A stretch of DNA of 64,000 nucleotides from Patella vulgata (taxonomy: Eukaryota; Mollusca; Gastropoda; Patellidae). The DNA lies in assembly GCF_932274485.2 (NCBI RefSeq), contig NC_065879.2:37132436-37196435 (forward strand), read 5' to 3'. Shown piece by piece: positions 11,905 through 24,088 of this stretch. The notes under the pieces were generated by a model. The model worked only from the letters and a program-made list of their open reading frames with translations. It had not been told where the DNA came from and ran no database searches. How positions within the stretch are numbered: position 1 is the stretch's first letter; each line of letters opens with the position of its first letter. A program made the position numbers and the translations under genes.

Positions 11905-12269
11905 AATGAAATAAAATAGGGTTAAACGTTCTACAGTTCAGTTCCGACTGGGCTATTGAAGACAGGCATAACAGTGTGCTATGTGGGAAATTTTGCCCAG
12001 ACAGTGGCGCTATAGCCTACTCTTATATCAAATTCTAACTGTCAAGGGATCTTTTATGTGCACGCCAATGTGTACACGGGACTTCTGTTTTTTATCCTGT
12101 CTGAATGACATACCTGGTCCCTTGCCAGGCCCTCTGTCCTGCACCACCGACAAGGGGGAACCACGCCGAAAAATCCTGATAAACCTTTTCCCCCAATGCA
12201 GGGATCGAACACGGGGCCCTCCAGGTTAAAGAGCTAACGTCTTACTCACTTGGCCACCTTGGCTCCCCG
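11905..12269 (-). mobile_element. SINE family 1, full-length, minus orientation, with 12-bp target duplication
   Basis: Flanked by AGTCCAATATGA at 11893-11904 and 12270-12281. On the minus strand it has the tRNA-like head (TGGCCAAGTGAGTAAGACG, then CGTGTTCGATCCCTGC), the AAAAGATCCCTTGACAG block and a TTTCATTTCAT tail. More diverged than the copies at 7062 and 27829, hence probably older. Confidence 0.85.
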
Positions 12270-12281
12270 AGTCCAATATGA

Positions 12282-14492
12282 CATTTCAAAGGTAAAAGAA
12301 TCACATGTAGTACCTCTGACGATGAAAACAACTTCAAAAATTATTTCTCTTTGCGAAATGGTCTTGGTATCATTTCTTACATTTAAATGAGAATTTAAAA
12401 AGAGATTTATTTTGATTCTGCAGATTTTGATGAAACTGGACATAAAACGAACATTTTTGTGAGAATTAAATGTAATTTCTGCTGTTAATATGGTCAGGCT
12501 CAAAAATCTAAATTAAGTGGAATTTGTGGTATTTGCATCGTTATATATATCCATGTATATAATAGATAGATTTTATTTGTACCATGTGACCACTAGGTTT
12601 TTTTCTCTCTTTTTGTTGCATATTTATTTCAAGATTTCAAGACTTGAACAATTTGATGTGTGTACACTTGTAAAGTTTTGGTTAAGTTATTTTTATTATT
12701 TGACTATAACTTGTTGATATGGTTGACCATAAGTCTAGCTGGTTCTTAGTTATTGTTCTTGATATAATTATTATTGTATCTTTTTAATTTGTATGCCTTC
12801 ATGTATACTTTTTATATGTCTTATATGGCTAGGATTAGATGCATATATATATATTGGGATATTGCTTGCATCAACAAATACTAAAGACAGATATTTTTTT
12901 GAAAATAATAAAACATTGCGACAAATTTCACAGCAAAGCATTTGCTTCAGTGACGGAAGAATTGTTTTACTTAGCCAAAGCTTAATTAAATGAGTTCTTC
13001 TTCCAGACAGAGAAAGGTACTTGCTTGATTCGTGTTATTTTTGTATGTAAATATGTGTTAATTTAAAGGGGCTATGTTTTTAATGATCAGGATTTGTTGA
13101 TGCAGTTTTATTTATTTTTGACATAATTTACCTCAGGCCTACATCCTTACCTCAGTAAATAAAAGGAATACAGCATGCAACGTTCTCTTCTAATCACATA
13201 TGTCATCTGGAAATCACCTCAACTTATTTCTCTGATATTTTCTTTTATCTTATAATAAACTGTGCAGTGTTAGATCATCTTTTGATATGTATAATACCTA
13301 TTCTATTACTTATCATTAACATTGCATATTTAAAAAAGTGAAAATCAATTTGTATATTACTGGTGAATTATAAAATTACAAATTCGATTCATTTTTTTGT
13401 GCGAAAACAAAACACTTTGAAATTATTTATGTTGTGAGAAGTATTGTAAATGTTAAGAATTTTATTTTTGTATGCAATAAAATTAGTGCTAAAAGAAGAA
13501 ATAAATTTAAAAATGGTGAAATATAATTAGGAACCATATAACGTGGTTGTATTCCTTTCATTTTTATCAGTGCATGAACGAATCTCCATAATACTGTGTT
13601 TTGTATCTTAGTATACCTAATTCATTTTTGTCAACAACAATGATATATCGTTATTATTATTATTTTATTATCTATTACATTGATAGGTATGTATATTCTT
13701 TATCCATTTTTAAGTCAATTTTGTAAAATAAATTAAGAGAAAATTCTCTGTAATACAATTTTAAATTGAGAAAACATGAAATGAAATCATCAAATAAATG
13801 GTAAATTCTATAATGATAATAGTTTAAATTATTAATCATATATGGTTTTTATATAGGAATTTTATCCTGGTAATTAATTGAGAGAATATTATGTATTGGT
13901 TTATAATTTTACACTTAAATCTTTGATATTTTTTTCTTAACTATCATTTTGTAGTTTTTGTCCACTGCCTTTCGAAGAAAGAGGGGTCTATTAAAATGGT
14001 TCGTCCATCTGTCTGTCACAATTTTTGGGACACATAACTCTACTTCTAATTGAGGTAGAATGCTCAAACTTGGTGTAGATGTTCATTTTATGAAGGCAAA
14101 TAAGTTTGATTCTAATTGAGTGAGTGATGAATCTTTGTGTATAGTTTCATTATATCCATACCTTGATTAAGTTTGATTATTAACATTTTCTACACAGGTC
14201 ATGATAAACAGTTTAATTGATAAATGCTTTATAAAAAGATAACAGGTGCAAGTTGTAATTAATGAGTGTCATCTGTTTATTTTGGGATTGAGGCAGGGGA
14301 CGTCTCACTGTTGGTTTGTTAACTTTCAGTATTGATAACAAATATTTTCTTTGATAATTTCATCTTTCATGATCTTTTGGAATTCTTCGAAAAGGTGTTC
14401 TGCTATTTAAGTTGAATCGAATGCATTTAGTGTCGTGTTTATACAACACAATATTTGATGGCGGTCAAAAATCTCTCTTATAAAAATGTGCC
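12282..14492. other. AT-rich stretch without a gene; degenerate repeat B at about 13975-14330
   Basis: No convincing exon or RNA gene. Around 14030-14330 lies a degenerate unit (CATAACTCTACTTCTAATTGAGGTAGAATG...CAAACTTGGTGTAG) that recurs around 38090-38590 and 40126-40960. Short frames at 12246-12993 look random: low-complexity composition and no splice context. Confidence 0.55.
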
Positions 14493-14656
14493 ATTTTACC
14501 TGCTGTCAATGATTGATACAGGTGATTGTACCTGTTGCCAATGATTGATATAGGTTATTTTACCTGCTGTCAATGATTGATGCAGGTTATTTTACCTGCT
14601 GCCAATGATTGATAAAGGTTTTTTTTACATGCTGTCAATGATTGATATATGTTATT
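14493..14656. repeat. Minisatellite, five units of about 32 bp
   Basis: The unit is ACCTGCTGTCAATGATTGAT followed by ACAGGTTATTTT, starting at 14498, 14530, 14562, 14594 and 14627. Most units can form a small hairpin because ACCTG pairs with CAGGT inside the same unit. Confidence 0.9.
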
Positions 14657-14799
14657 TTTAAAATTATTTGTAGGGTCTTTTATTACATACCTCAGTAAAC
14701 ATTAGCCAACAGTTGTTGAGCAGAATGAATTCTATAATTTTGATTGGTGCAGATGAAAATCTCAACAATGAAATACGCAAATGTGATTGGAATTCATAA

Positions 14800-15151
14800 A
14801 GATGCATTATGTAAGATTTAGATAAAGTGCTGCCTGCTCTTGGTATAACAGTTGCAAAATAGATATTGACAAATGAATATATTGAAAATTTCAGTCTAAT
14901 TACTTTATTCTGAGCAAAGTTATGAATGTTTGTCAAGAAATGGCAACAATAGTCTTGATTGTCAAGTACAATTGCTACGATAATAAAGATTAACATTTAC
15001 GAGATATTGCAGACATTGACTAATCCACTTAATATCTAGGCCATCCAATGGGCTTGTCATGTGAATAAATGTCTAAATAATAATTTATATAACATTTGAA
15101 GCTGGAAAATAGACTTGTAATAGGCAGATTTAGCTCTTGCACAATGCATCT
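14800..15151. repeat. MITE family M3, copy 1
   Basis: The ends read AGATGCATTATGTAAGATTTAG and the reverse complement of CAGATTTAGCTCTTGCACAATGCATCT. TTAA follows the right end (15152-15155); the left flank is ATAA. The interior shares CAAATTACTTTATTTTGAGC-type and GGCTTGTCATG words with the other M3 copies. Non-coding. Confidence 0.7.
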
Positions 15152-15973
15152 TTAAACCCTGGCATTTAATATAGGAGAAACTATATGGAAGAAGCAGATT
15201 TTGTGTCAAATAGAAACATTTTTCAATAAAATTTATTATATATTACAAAGAAATGATATCTTCTCATGGTAGGATCCAAAATTTTGTAACCCTAATTATC
15301 TTGATTTTGATTTGTACCAATTTAGTCTAGAATTTGAATGTGCATCTATGTCTCGTGCTTATCTGGTTAGTAAGTAATACTGATAATGTCAAATGATACT
15401 TAGTCTTGGGGTTTGCTGTATGTGACATTTTAATCTGAGGCATAATGTTCTGGTGTAAATATCTTAATAACTCAGGTACTCTCTAACCATATAATGTAGT
15501 TTTATTTCATTATCAGGTTGCTTTTTATTTTTCATGTCTTATAAGCCCATTTCTCACAATAAATGTTTTAATAGCACCATTGTTTTTTGTGAATTAAACT
15601 GACTTAGAATAGATTGAACAATATCATTGCTGGCAGTCTAGTATTTACTGTGAGAAACAGGTTTCAGACAATCATGTTCAAATGCATGTACATTTCTATT
15701 TCCTTTTCCCTTAATAGTGTCTCCACGTGCCAAAATATTGAAACAACTTAGAAAAGGGAAACTGGGGGTTAAAGTTTGGATTTTTTTCCATGAAATAATA
15801 TAATCTTTCAGTTTGAATAGACTTTCTTCTTTTTTTTTTACATTACTAGAAAAATATTCAATTTAGATTAATTACTACTTCAAAAACATAAATAGTTATG
15901 AATAAAATAGATAAAATTGTTAAATAAAGATGTTAGATATATTTTGTGGGTTCAATTTATGTTAAATGCATAA

Positions 15974-16335
15974 AGATGCATTGTGTAAGATTTAGATTAA
16001 GATCTGACAGGTAGTTTAAAAATTGATATATTGAAATTTTCAGACAAATTACTTGTTTCTGAGCGATGCTCTGATGCTTTAAAGTGTTCAAAATATAGTA
16101 TTGATTGTCAAGTACCATTGTCACGATAATGAACAAAGTCTCACTTATCAAGTTTAAATTAATTTGTTAAATGGCAATCATGATTCAATCCATTGAAAAT
16201 TGCAACCATCCGATGATCTATAGAGTTGATTATTGGCTTGTCATGTTAATGAATGTCTAAATAATAGTTTATATAACATTTGAGGCCAACATAAAGACCT
16301 GCAATTGGCAGATTCAGCTTGTACATAATGCATCT
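15974..16335. repeat. MITE family M3, copy 2
   Basis: Starts AGATGCATTGTGTAAG and ends ATAATGCATCT followed by TTAA (16336-16339). Same internal landmarks as copy 1 (GGCTTGTCATGTTAATGAATGTC). The two lie in the same orientation about 0.8 kb apart. Confidence 0.7.
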
Positions 16336-16339
16336 TTAA

Positions 16340-18204
16340 TGAGGAAACTCTTATATGCATTGGTAAATGGGAAAATTGAAATTATGAATTTTAATTGTAT
16401 AATTCTTTTTATTTATCGTGACTCTTCAACACATTAAAAGCGAAGTTTTAACAGAGTCTTTTACTCTTAAGATAAATAATTGTTATTTTTAAAGATTAAA
16501 TATTAACTAAAATGAAAAAATCTTGACCGGTAATTAATCTTGTTGTTTGTTAAAGTAGAAATGATTTTATTGATTGTTAGTAAAATGGCTAATTAAAATT
16601 AAAAAGGGCATATATATATATACTCTTTTACTTATTTATTTACTAGAATTGTTGTTCTAGATGTCATTGAACAAATTAAAAATGAAATTTTATCCACGGA
16701 TGAATTAAAACTTACTATTATATAAAATATAACATTTATTTTATAAGCTAAATTGATATTGTGTTAAAACCATTATTGGAGGCAGGAAAATTCAGGGTAT
16801 ACATTTTCTTAGTGTCTGTAATCTTGGATTGTTGAACTATTTAGTAAATTATTGATGTAATTTAGTTGGCTTGATGAGAAGTGCTAATTTTCATAATAAA
16901 TTTACAAAGATGCAAAATTTGTTTGTAATTCATGTGGATTACAAAGGGAAGTTACCCATATTTGAATAATTAAATTAAAATGAGTACTTTACTCTTAAAA
17001 TGTAAACTTGATGAATTAAATGTGAGATAAAAATGGCATTATGATTTACAATTATGTTACTTCTAAACTTAAATTTGGAAGGTTTTTGAAAAGTTATTTG
17101 GATATATTAAGTCAATGACATTGAAGAATAATTTAAAGAAGCTTTGTAAAGATTGATGCTTTATCAATGGATATCTTCAGACTTTCTTCTTTTCAATTTA
17201 AAACAATGTCGACTTAAGAGTGCATTGGGGTTAATATTTAGAGCACAAGACAACTTCTACCATTTTTTTCCAAACATTTCTTCGACATCTGACAGATTTT
17301 ACAATATCCACTAATAAATGCATATTTTGGGGCTGTCCTAACTGCCCAAAACCGAGATGGGGATAAAAATTTTGTGGTTTTAGTTGTCGATGTAGGTTGT
17401 TTCTAAGTTCCTGATAACTTACAGAAGACATTTTACTGTATCTAATTCTATTCATTATTATGTACATAATTTCTTTCCCCATCATACTTGTTCATTATAT
17501 GCATGTCTACAACATACTTTTTTTCTGGTGCATTTTACTGGTTCAGTTTCTCATATAGAGCACTTTCAAGGTCTTAAATAATTTCAAATAGAAATTTTGA
17601 TAAAATAAAACCATTTCTACCATAATTTTCAGATTATAAACTTCAAAAAATGAAACATTGCTAAACATTAGACCACTATTCCTCAGTTGTTATCTTTCTG
17701 AGGCACACCTTAAAACTATTTTCAATACGTATTTAAAAGGCAGCATTCTATTTAGCTAGTATAATTACCAGAAGAAATAGCTGTGAGTGCCAGCAGTTGT
17801 GAAACGTATATTAATCTCTCACCATCTCTATAGATCATTCATGTGTTTATTGTCATTGTACATTAATTAACAATAAACTGAATAAAAAAAATGTTGTGTG
17901 AAAAATGTGTTTATGTAATGTTTATATAGGAAACAGAAAGTAATCAGTGTCCCCAACCCACGGCTCTCGAGGCCCATCCTCCAGACCCTAATTTTATTGA
18001 TCCCCAAAATAGATCAGGGCTGTGTTCTGATATGATGCGCCTGGAAGGGTTTGCAAGAGTAAAATAATAGTTTATTCAAAATGGCACTCTCAGTGATGCT
18101 TTAAGCGGATGTAAAGGAAACGCTTGGCTAGTCAAAACATGACATAATTATATGTAACACATATTAATCATTGGAGAAAAGGCAGAGAGAAATTTAATTT
18201 AATT
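16340..18204. other. AT-rich stretch, nothing recognised
   Basis: No exon, RNA gene or repeat end could be supported here. The minus-strand open frame at 17231-17485 has no splice context or family resemblance. Confidence 0.5.
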
Positions 18205-18815
18205 TTTATACCTCACATGGAAATGTGGTCGTATATTGCCGTCTATCCGTCGGTCGGTCCACCCGTCCACAATTGCTTGTGAACACTACAGACTACATTT
18301 ATCATCTGATTGTTTTGAAATTGATAGATGTTGTTTGCATTAGTGAGATGAAGAAGCCTATTTAATTTCAATAACTTCCGTTAATTTCTTCTGGAGTTAT
18401 GGCCTTGTTTCACTTTGTTGCACCTTGTGAACGCTCTAACGACAAAAGTTATCAACCGATCTGTATGAAATTTATATGCATCATTTAAATTAGTAAAACA
18501 AAGAAGGCTATTGAATTTCAGCAATTTCCATTAATTACACCTAGAGTTATTGCCCTTGTTTCACTTTGTCGAATCTTGTGAACGCTCTAATGACAACAGT
18601 TATCATCCGATCTGTTCGAAATTGATATGCATCATTTAGATTACGCCATGAGTTATGGCCCTTGTTTCACTTTGTTGTACCTTGTGAATGTTCTAACTAC
18701 AAAATTTATTATCCGATCTGTATGAAATTTATATGTATCCTTTAAATTAGTAAAACGAACATGCCTATTGAGTTTCAGCAAATTTCCGTTAATTATATGT
18801 TGTCCCTTGTCAGGC
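18205..18815 (+). repeat. Repeat A, tandem degenerate units of about 130-170 bp
   Basis: It starts with CACATGGAAATGTGGTCGTATATTG and GTCCACAATTGCTTGTGAACAC, then repeats the block TTATGGCCCTTGTTTCACTTTGT, CTTGTGAACGCTCTAA, ATCCGATCTGT, AAATTTATATGCATC about four times with drift. Non-coding; the family also occurs at 7735 and 42600, and probably 53080. Confidence 0.7.
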
Positions 18816-19059
18816 TCTCCGTCCTACAGCACTGTCAAGTCTACGCATCAAAAAACCTGATGAACGTTGATGAAGTTAGAGCAAAGAAAAGATTTGACTG
18901 AAGACTTAAAATCGATTAAAAAATACAATACTGTCTGTGCAAGAAGAGATTAAAATTGTTTAGGAGTATTAAATTTTCTAGAACTTCAAACATTTCCGTC
19001 TATTTGAATCCATGTCAAAATATAAATGGCGATACGGTAGTCAGTGGACATGTGCATAA

Positions 19060-19312
19060 ACTGCATTTCCGAGACGAGAAGATGAGAAGTCGAGATTGTG
19101 AGAAAGCTATGGAGCGAGAACACGAGAGGACGAGATTAACTCAAAGTCGTGAATGCGAGGGAGCGAGAAGTCGAGAATTTTCAAAGGCGAGAACACGAGG
19201 GAGCGAAAAGTCGAGGGCGAGAAGTCGAGGTGAAAATAATCTCATGTTCTCGCACTCTTGCCCTTGACTTCTCGCTCCCTCGTGTTCTCGCCCTACGGCG
19301 AGAAATCGAGAT
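19060..19312. repeat. Purine-rich CGAGAA/GTCGAG satellite with an inverted copy
   Basis: Degenerate short units such as GCGAGAAGTCGAG and GGCGAGAACACGAGGGAGCG fill 19070-19230. After a spacer near 19231-19257, 19258-19297 is the reverse complement (CTTGACTTCTCGCTCCCTCG, TGTTCTCGCCC), followed by another direct unit. The open frames here (Arg/Glu/Ser-rich) are by-products of the repeat. Confidence 0.8.
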
Positions 19313-19707
19313 TCTGAAATGGCCGCAATAGGCTTCCATACTTTAGACTCTCGTGTAGATTTAGCAAGAAGCGGTGGCTCATGAGAGACCATCATTTTAC
19401 TACCATGGCCATGGAGAGGCATTAGCATTGGATTCTTCCACTAGCGGGTTCTAGTCCAGGAGCTAGCAAAGATTTATAATTACTAGCTCGATAGTTACGA
19501 GAACGTAGCTAAAAACGTTGAGATATACTGATGTGCTTGTATTTAGCTACGATTGGATGCCCCCCTCCCCAAAATCCGCGCCTTGTGTCAGGCGTAGCTT
19601 AATTGTAGTTGGATGTGGCAGAAATGTAATCAATAACAATTATCAATCGTTTTGATTATTGTAGTACTATCTGATTCGCATCGTAATTTGTTTGGTGAAA
19701 CGATATA

Positions 19708-21198
19708 TACTATTCAAAAAAAGTAGGGGATATTTGATTTTTAAGTGTTATTAAAGTCACCTAATGAAACTGACGAAGAAACAAATGACAAAATGAAATG
19801 AAGTTCACATTCATCGATTTATTCCAAATGATCGTTAGACTAAGTAAGGCACAGACTGACCATTATAAGGGTAAAATGATACCCGGGGTCAAACAGCAAA
19901 GTTACCACAGCATCACAACCAAGTCAGTAACGGGTAAATCCTCCTCTGTTTGCCAAACAAGCATTGATCCGACGTGGCATACTCCTATTGAGACGATTAA
20001 GGTCATTTTGGTCCAGATTGTCCCATTCCTGTTGCAACGCAGCAGCAAGTTCTTGGACATTGGCAGGACGTTGTTGACGTTGACGTAACCTCTGTCCAAG
20101 CATGTCCCAGACATGCTCGATGGCGGAGAGGTCGGGACTCAGTGCTGGCCAAGGTAATGTGGTGATGTTCTGTTGTTGGAGGTAACCTGTAACGATCCTG
20201 GCCCTGTGACATCTTGCGTTGTCATCCTGGAAGATGAAACGGCGGCAATGACGTCGTGCGAACGGCACAACATGGACTGCCAAGATGTTGTAACACGCCC
20301 TGCAACAACATGTAAAGCCGTTCTTCCAGCAACAGTGATGCCTCCCCACACCATAACAGAACCACCCCCAAATCGATCATGTCTGATGACGTTAACGTCT
20401 TGGAAGCGCTCGTTTCGACGACGCCACACCCTCCTACGTCTGTCCAAAAAATCAACAGTGAACCTTGACTCATCTGAAAACATCACATTGCTCCAGCGTC
20501 GATTATCCCAGTGTTGACGATCCCTACACCAACGACGTCTTGCCTGAATGTGATGATCTCTCAAACAAGGGATCATGCGAGGACGTCGGGCGCGAAGGTG
20601 ACCCCTATGCAGTCGATTCCGAATCGTCTGGCCACTCACTCTCACACCAGTGTCTGTTTGAAGACGAGCGCTGATCTGATTTGCTGTGATGACACGATTT
20701 CTCAAGGCCAAGGCACGGATAAATCGATCCTGGGCTTGAGTTGTCGCCCTTGGTCGACCTGAGCGTGGTCTGTCCTGTACAGATTGTGTATCACGGTATC
20801 TGGACCATAGCCTGCTTATGACAGACTGAGAAACATTCATCGTCCGCGCCACAACCGCCTGTGTTGTGCCGATCTGTAGCATGCCAAGGGCACGTAACCT
20901 TTCATTTTGGGTAAGCCGACGCATATCAAAATTTATTTTCTGGTCACTAAAACAATTAAACTGATGTTTCCACCCTGGAATTCAATGCCACAATGACTGT
21001 AACATTCAAAGTCAGAGTCGTGCAAATCTTGGGTTGGACCCCCATGATGATCCCAAGCATCACATGCATTCCATGCGGTAGCTATTGGTGCGTTTGGGCG
21101 TCACATGTAACTGGAAATGTTTCTTCTGTTAGGTTCTATAGTGACTTTTTTCGTAGTCATTTGCATATTTTAGTATTATGCCCCCAAAATCAAATATC
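19708..21198 (-). mobile_element. Tc1-like transposon copy A, right terminal repeat lost
   Basis: The left end TACTATTCAAAAAAAGTAGG is preceded by TA (19706-19707). The element is colinear with copies B, C and D, but at 21198 the right repeat stops after CAAATATC, so the outermost bases are missing and the flank is a palindrome (21198-21292). It looks immobile. Confidence 0.95.
19924..20924 (-). pseudogene. Tc1 transposase of copy A, frameshifted
   Basis: The start MRRLTQNERLRALGMLQIGT is shared with the intact copies. Relative to copy B, about 19 bp are missing just after the codons for HVVAGRV (near 20290), flanked by a TGT microhomology, which throws the frame in front of the second catalytic Asp. 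The first Asp (SDESRF) and the DDN...IEHVW block both survive, in different frames. Substitutions RFIRA, PRMIP and LNRLNRS against the other copies indicate that it is the most diverged of the four. Confidence 0.93.
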
Positions 21199-21292
21199 TC
21201 GAGAGCGAGACATTAAGTAATATATTGTAACAACATGAGGGCCGTAGGCCCGAATGTTTTTACAATATATTACGCAATGTCGGAAGCTCGAG
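21198..21292. repeat. Imperfect palindrome abutting the broken end of Tc1 copy A
   Basis: CTCGAG at 21198-21203 pairs with CTCGAG at 21287-21292. The arms contain GACATTAAGTAATATATTGT against ACAATATATTACGCAATGTC, around a GGGCCGTAGGCCC centre. The arms are about 40 bp with several mismatches. Confidence 0.75.
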
Positions 21293-21456
21293 ACCATTAA
21301 ACATCTTAAAATACCGACACTCCGCACGAGCTTTTACGTCACACTAGTCCAATATCTCACTGGTATGAATAAAGTACTATTGGCAAGTTGCCCGTCCGAT
21401 TATTTGAAATAATGGTACGCCAACATCAAAGGGTGACGTCACATCTGTATTTTAAA
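21293..21456. repeat. Dispersed repeat R, copy 1 (copy 2 at about 31878-32058)
   Basis: It shares a long stretch with 31878-32058: AAGTTGCCCGT, CGATTATTTGAAATAATGGT, ACGCCAACATCAAAGGGTGA, CGTCACA and CTGTATTTTAAA. No coding sense. The two copies lie in the same orientation about 10.6 kb apart. Confidence 0.75.
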
Positions 21457-21577
21457 TATGATTCTCATATACTTCATGATGTTTACCAGGTGGTAATCTA
21501 CACCATTCAATATCATCTCGGTTAATATTACCATTCATGTCAGTATTACACCCGTGTTCTCCTGTGGTTTCTAACAA
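21452..21577 (-). CDS. Possible terminal exon of an unidentified small secreted protein
   Basis: On the minus strand an acceptor (run of T then CCAG) at 21578-21581 is followed by 41 codons and TAA. The product contains HGCNTDMNGNINRDDIEWC and then RLPPGKHHEVYENHI. Two cysteines and a DMNGNINRDD loop, vaguely like a calcium-binding loop, give it a protein-like look, but I do not recognise a family. About 240 bases upstream (21811-21894, minus) a 27-residue frame reads MEITVLLSFLLGSLIVGTAP then SFAEIYL, a good signal-peptide shape, but I could not find a splice donor joining the two. A middle stretch (21600-21720, minus) also reads protein-like in one frame. This may be a decayed gene or chance. 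Confidence 0.25.
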   Translation of the reverse strand: MLETTGEHGCNTDMNGNINRDDIEWCRLPPGKHHEVYENHI

Positions 21578-21945
21578 CTGGAAAAAAATTATATATTCTT
21601 CTTAAATGATAAACATGACATTTTGCTTTATTCGTGATCTTGTGGAAAGGATACTGAACAAAGCCCACCGGAAACTCCTCAAAATGCCATTCTCTAAGTA
21701 GGCTCTTGCTTGGATACTATTAATTATATAATAGGTGATTAAATTTAAATAAAATAAAATTAATTGTTGAGAATGGTAATACATGTATACAACGAATAAA
21801 TATTATTTCTCTAAAGGTATATTTCTGCAAATGAAGGAGCAGTTCCAACAATCAAAGAACCTAACAAGAAGGACAACAAAACAGTGATCTCCATGTTGAT
21901 TTTCCGTGAAAATTCTAGAAAAATTCAAATAGTTAAGATATTTAA

Positions 21946-22342
21946 ACATACATTATGCAAGAGCTAAATCTGTCTATTGCAGGTCTTTCTTTAGGCCTGA
22001 AATGTTATCTAAATTATTAATTAGACATTAATGAACCTATCCACACCATAATCAACACTAGATGGCATCGCTAGCCTGCTATCTTTAGTGGATTATGAGC
22101 CGATTTACTGCATAACTTTATTTCACGATTTAACGATTAAATGGATAATCGAGACTATGCTGTTTATCGTACTGACTTTAGTAATGATGATCGAGGCTAG
22201 GCGGAAAATTCAATTGCTTAGTTCTCGGTTCATAGTGGATCAATTTGAATGAAATTTTCAGCAAATTGCCTTTACATTATCTAGTTTTTAACTATTATAG
22301 TGAGAACTGCCAACTCGTTATCGAATCTCCCATTATGTATCT
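21946..22342. repeat. MITE family M3, copy 3
   Basis: Flanked by TTAA on both sides (21942-21945 and 22343-22346). The left end CATACATTATGCAAGAGCTAAATCTG is the reverse complement of the right end of copy 1, so it is inverted relative to copies 1 and 2. The right end reads CATTATGTATCT. Confidence 0.7.
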
Positions 22343-22346
22343 TTAA

Positions 22347-24088
22347 ATACAAAATAAATGTGAAATTTGAGTAAAATTCGAAATAGGTAAAAACAAAGCA
22401 TTTTATTTACTACGAGGAATGTTTGACAACATGCTTAAAAGGTTTACAGCCAGTGGAGTGTTTTTTTGACAATTATTTTTGGGGGTGGGGGCGGGGGCGG
22501 TAGGGGAATTCTTTTTTAAAGACATTGATATCGGTTTGGAGGTTTCAAGAGTCTTTACAACCTTATTCGATACAAGTCATTTAGCCAAATTTCGCACTTT
22601 TGTTAAGATGTTTAAGATACCTAAAACAGCCAGGGGGTGGGCGGGGGATTTTGTTGGTTTGTTTTGCTATCCTACACTTCTGACTCTTATAAAACAAAAA
22701 GATGCCAAAACTGATATCGTAATTCTGCAAACTATATTCTTGAAACTAGCAGAGAACTCCGGTACTGTTTTCCTTTTCTAAGAATATATCAGTTTCTAAG
22801 TACATTATACGTTTTTTAAACAACAACATTTAATGTAATCCTGGTTCTGTTATTCCCCTTTGCCTTCCTAGAAAACCCTAGAAAATGCAGAATTATTAAA
22901 TCGTTTTTTTGTAATCTTTTTGTTTTATAAGAGTCCCCTCCAAAAAAAAAGAAAAAAAAAAGCATAATTAAAATCGAATCATAATACTCAAAATCTTTTA
23001 ATGTATAATGTTTAAAATCTTTTCTGTTATGTCATTTTTGCTTTAGTTTATCAATTTCAAGAATTTCTTTACCTGTTTGTGTAATTGCTATAAACATGTA
23101 TTAAAAGGTCGATCTCGAATATATTTGGGAGAATAAAACTGCTTTATTTTGTGTTAAAGGCCCTTAACATCCTCTAACTTGGGGCCGAGCAACTCACTCA
23201 ATGTGTCATCTGGAAATGGAGACCAGTGTCCCAAAGCTGTACACGTATTATATGGTGTCTGGATTAAAACTTTTATCTTATAAAAATAACGTGTAAGTGA
23301 AATTTACCTTTCGTTCCCAAGTACAGCACGTGGGTCATGCACTGTATATGCCTCAAAAGGAACGACAATAGATTATCAGGTCACACAACGAAAAAATAGA
23401 CCCGAGTTTTTATTTCATAGATTGGGAATGGTCCCTTTAAAATGACAACATGATATCTGGTAATTCATGTACAATCTTTTTTACTTTGGAGATAATTATG
23501 GACGATACCATCAAAACTGGACGTTTTTATACATCATCTTGACTAACTCTAATTTCACCGCCATTAGGCTCCCGTTAACAAAGTTTGAGTACCACCACTG
23601 CCAAGCTTGATGCCTATATTTGGAACACGATTCCATGAAGCTATATTTTTTAATTGCGTTTGCTTTTTTCCATGAATTGATGAAACATGTTTCAGCTGTT
23701 TTCAGAATAACTGGCATCAGACTGATTGTAACATCGGTAAGATTTAAACTTTATGGAACACCATGTAGAAATCTTTTTCTACCGGACTCATGACGGTTTG
23801 ATTTGTAGAATTATTAATACGTGTTATAAAATAAAACTGTGAAATAGAGAATCTAATATTATACAACTACAATACAATGTTAGTTCTATTTGTAATGTCT
23901 GACATTGCTTATATAACCACCAGAAACATTCAAATGGAAAACGCATCACTTAGTTTTTCGTTTAACAAAATGATCCTGTAAACATATCTTATTTATTTTG
24001 CTTCTTATTGTGAACAATATTCAAATGGGAACACATCAATAACAACACATTTTGATCTTTTAGAGGCATTTAGTAACTGGATAGAGCA
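22347..24088. other. Stretch without a supported gene
   Basis: Contains a G-rich tract near 22482-22505 and A- or T-rich tracts. Open frames at 22479-22781 (+) and 23511-23717 (-) have neither splice context nor a family signature and were not called. Confidence 0.5.

Noticed and set aside
14664-14996. 110-residue minus-strand frame
   Set aside because: Mostly overlaps MITE family M3 copy 1; the 64-residue frame at 15957-16151 is the counterpart in copy 2.
18956-19331. Arg/Glu-rich frames such as RDEKMRSRDCEKAMEREHER
   Set aside because: Translation of the CGAGAA satellite; both strands give similar low-complexity frames.
20173-20762. Open frames on the strand opposite the Tc1 transposases (also at 26339-26766, 30140-30569, 39053-39480)
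   Set aside because: They recur identically in all Tc1 copies only because the transposase codons leave the other frames open; no domain or start context.
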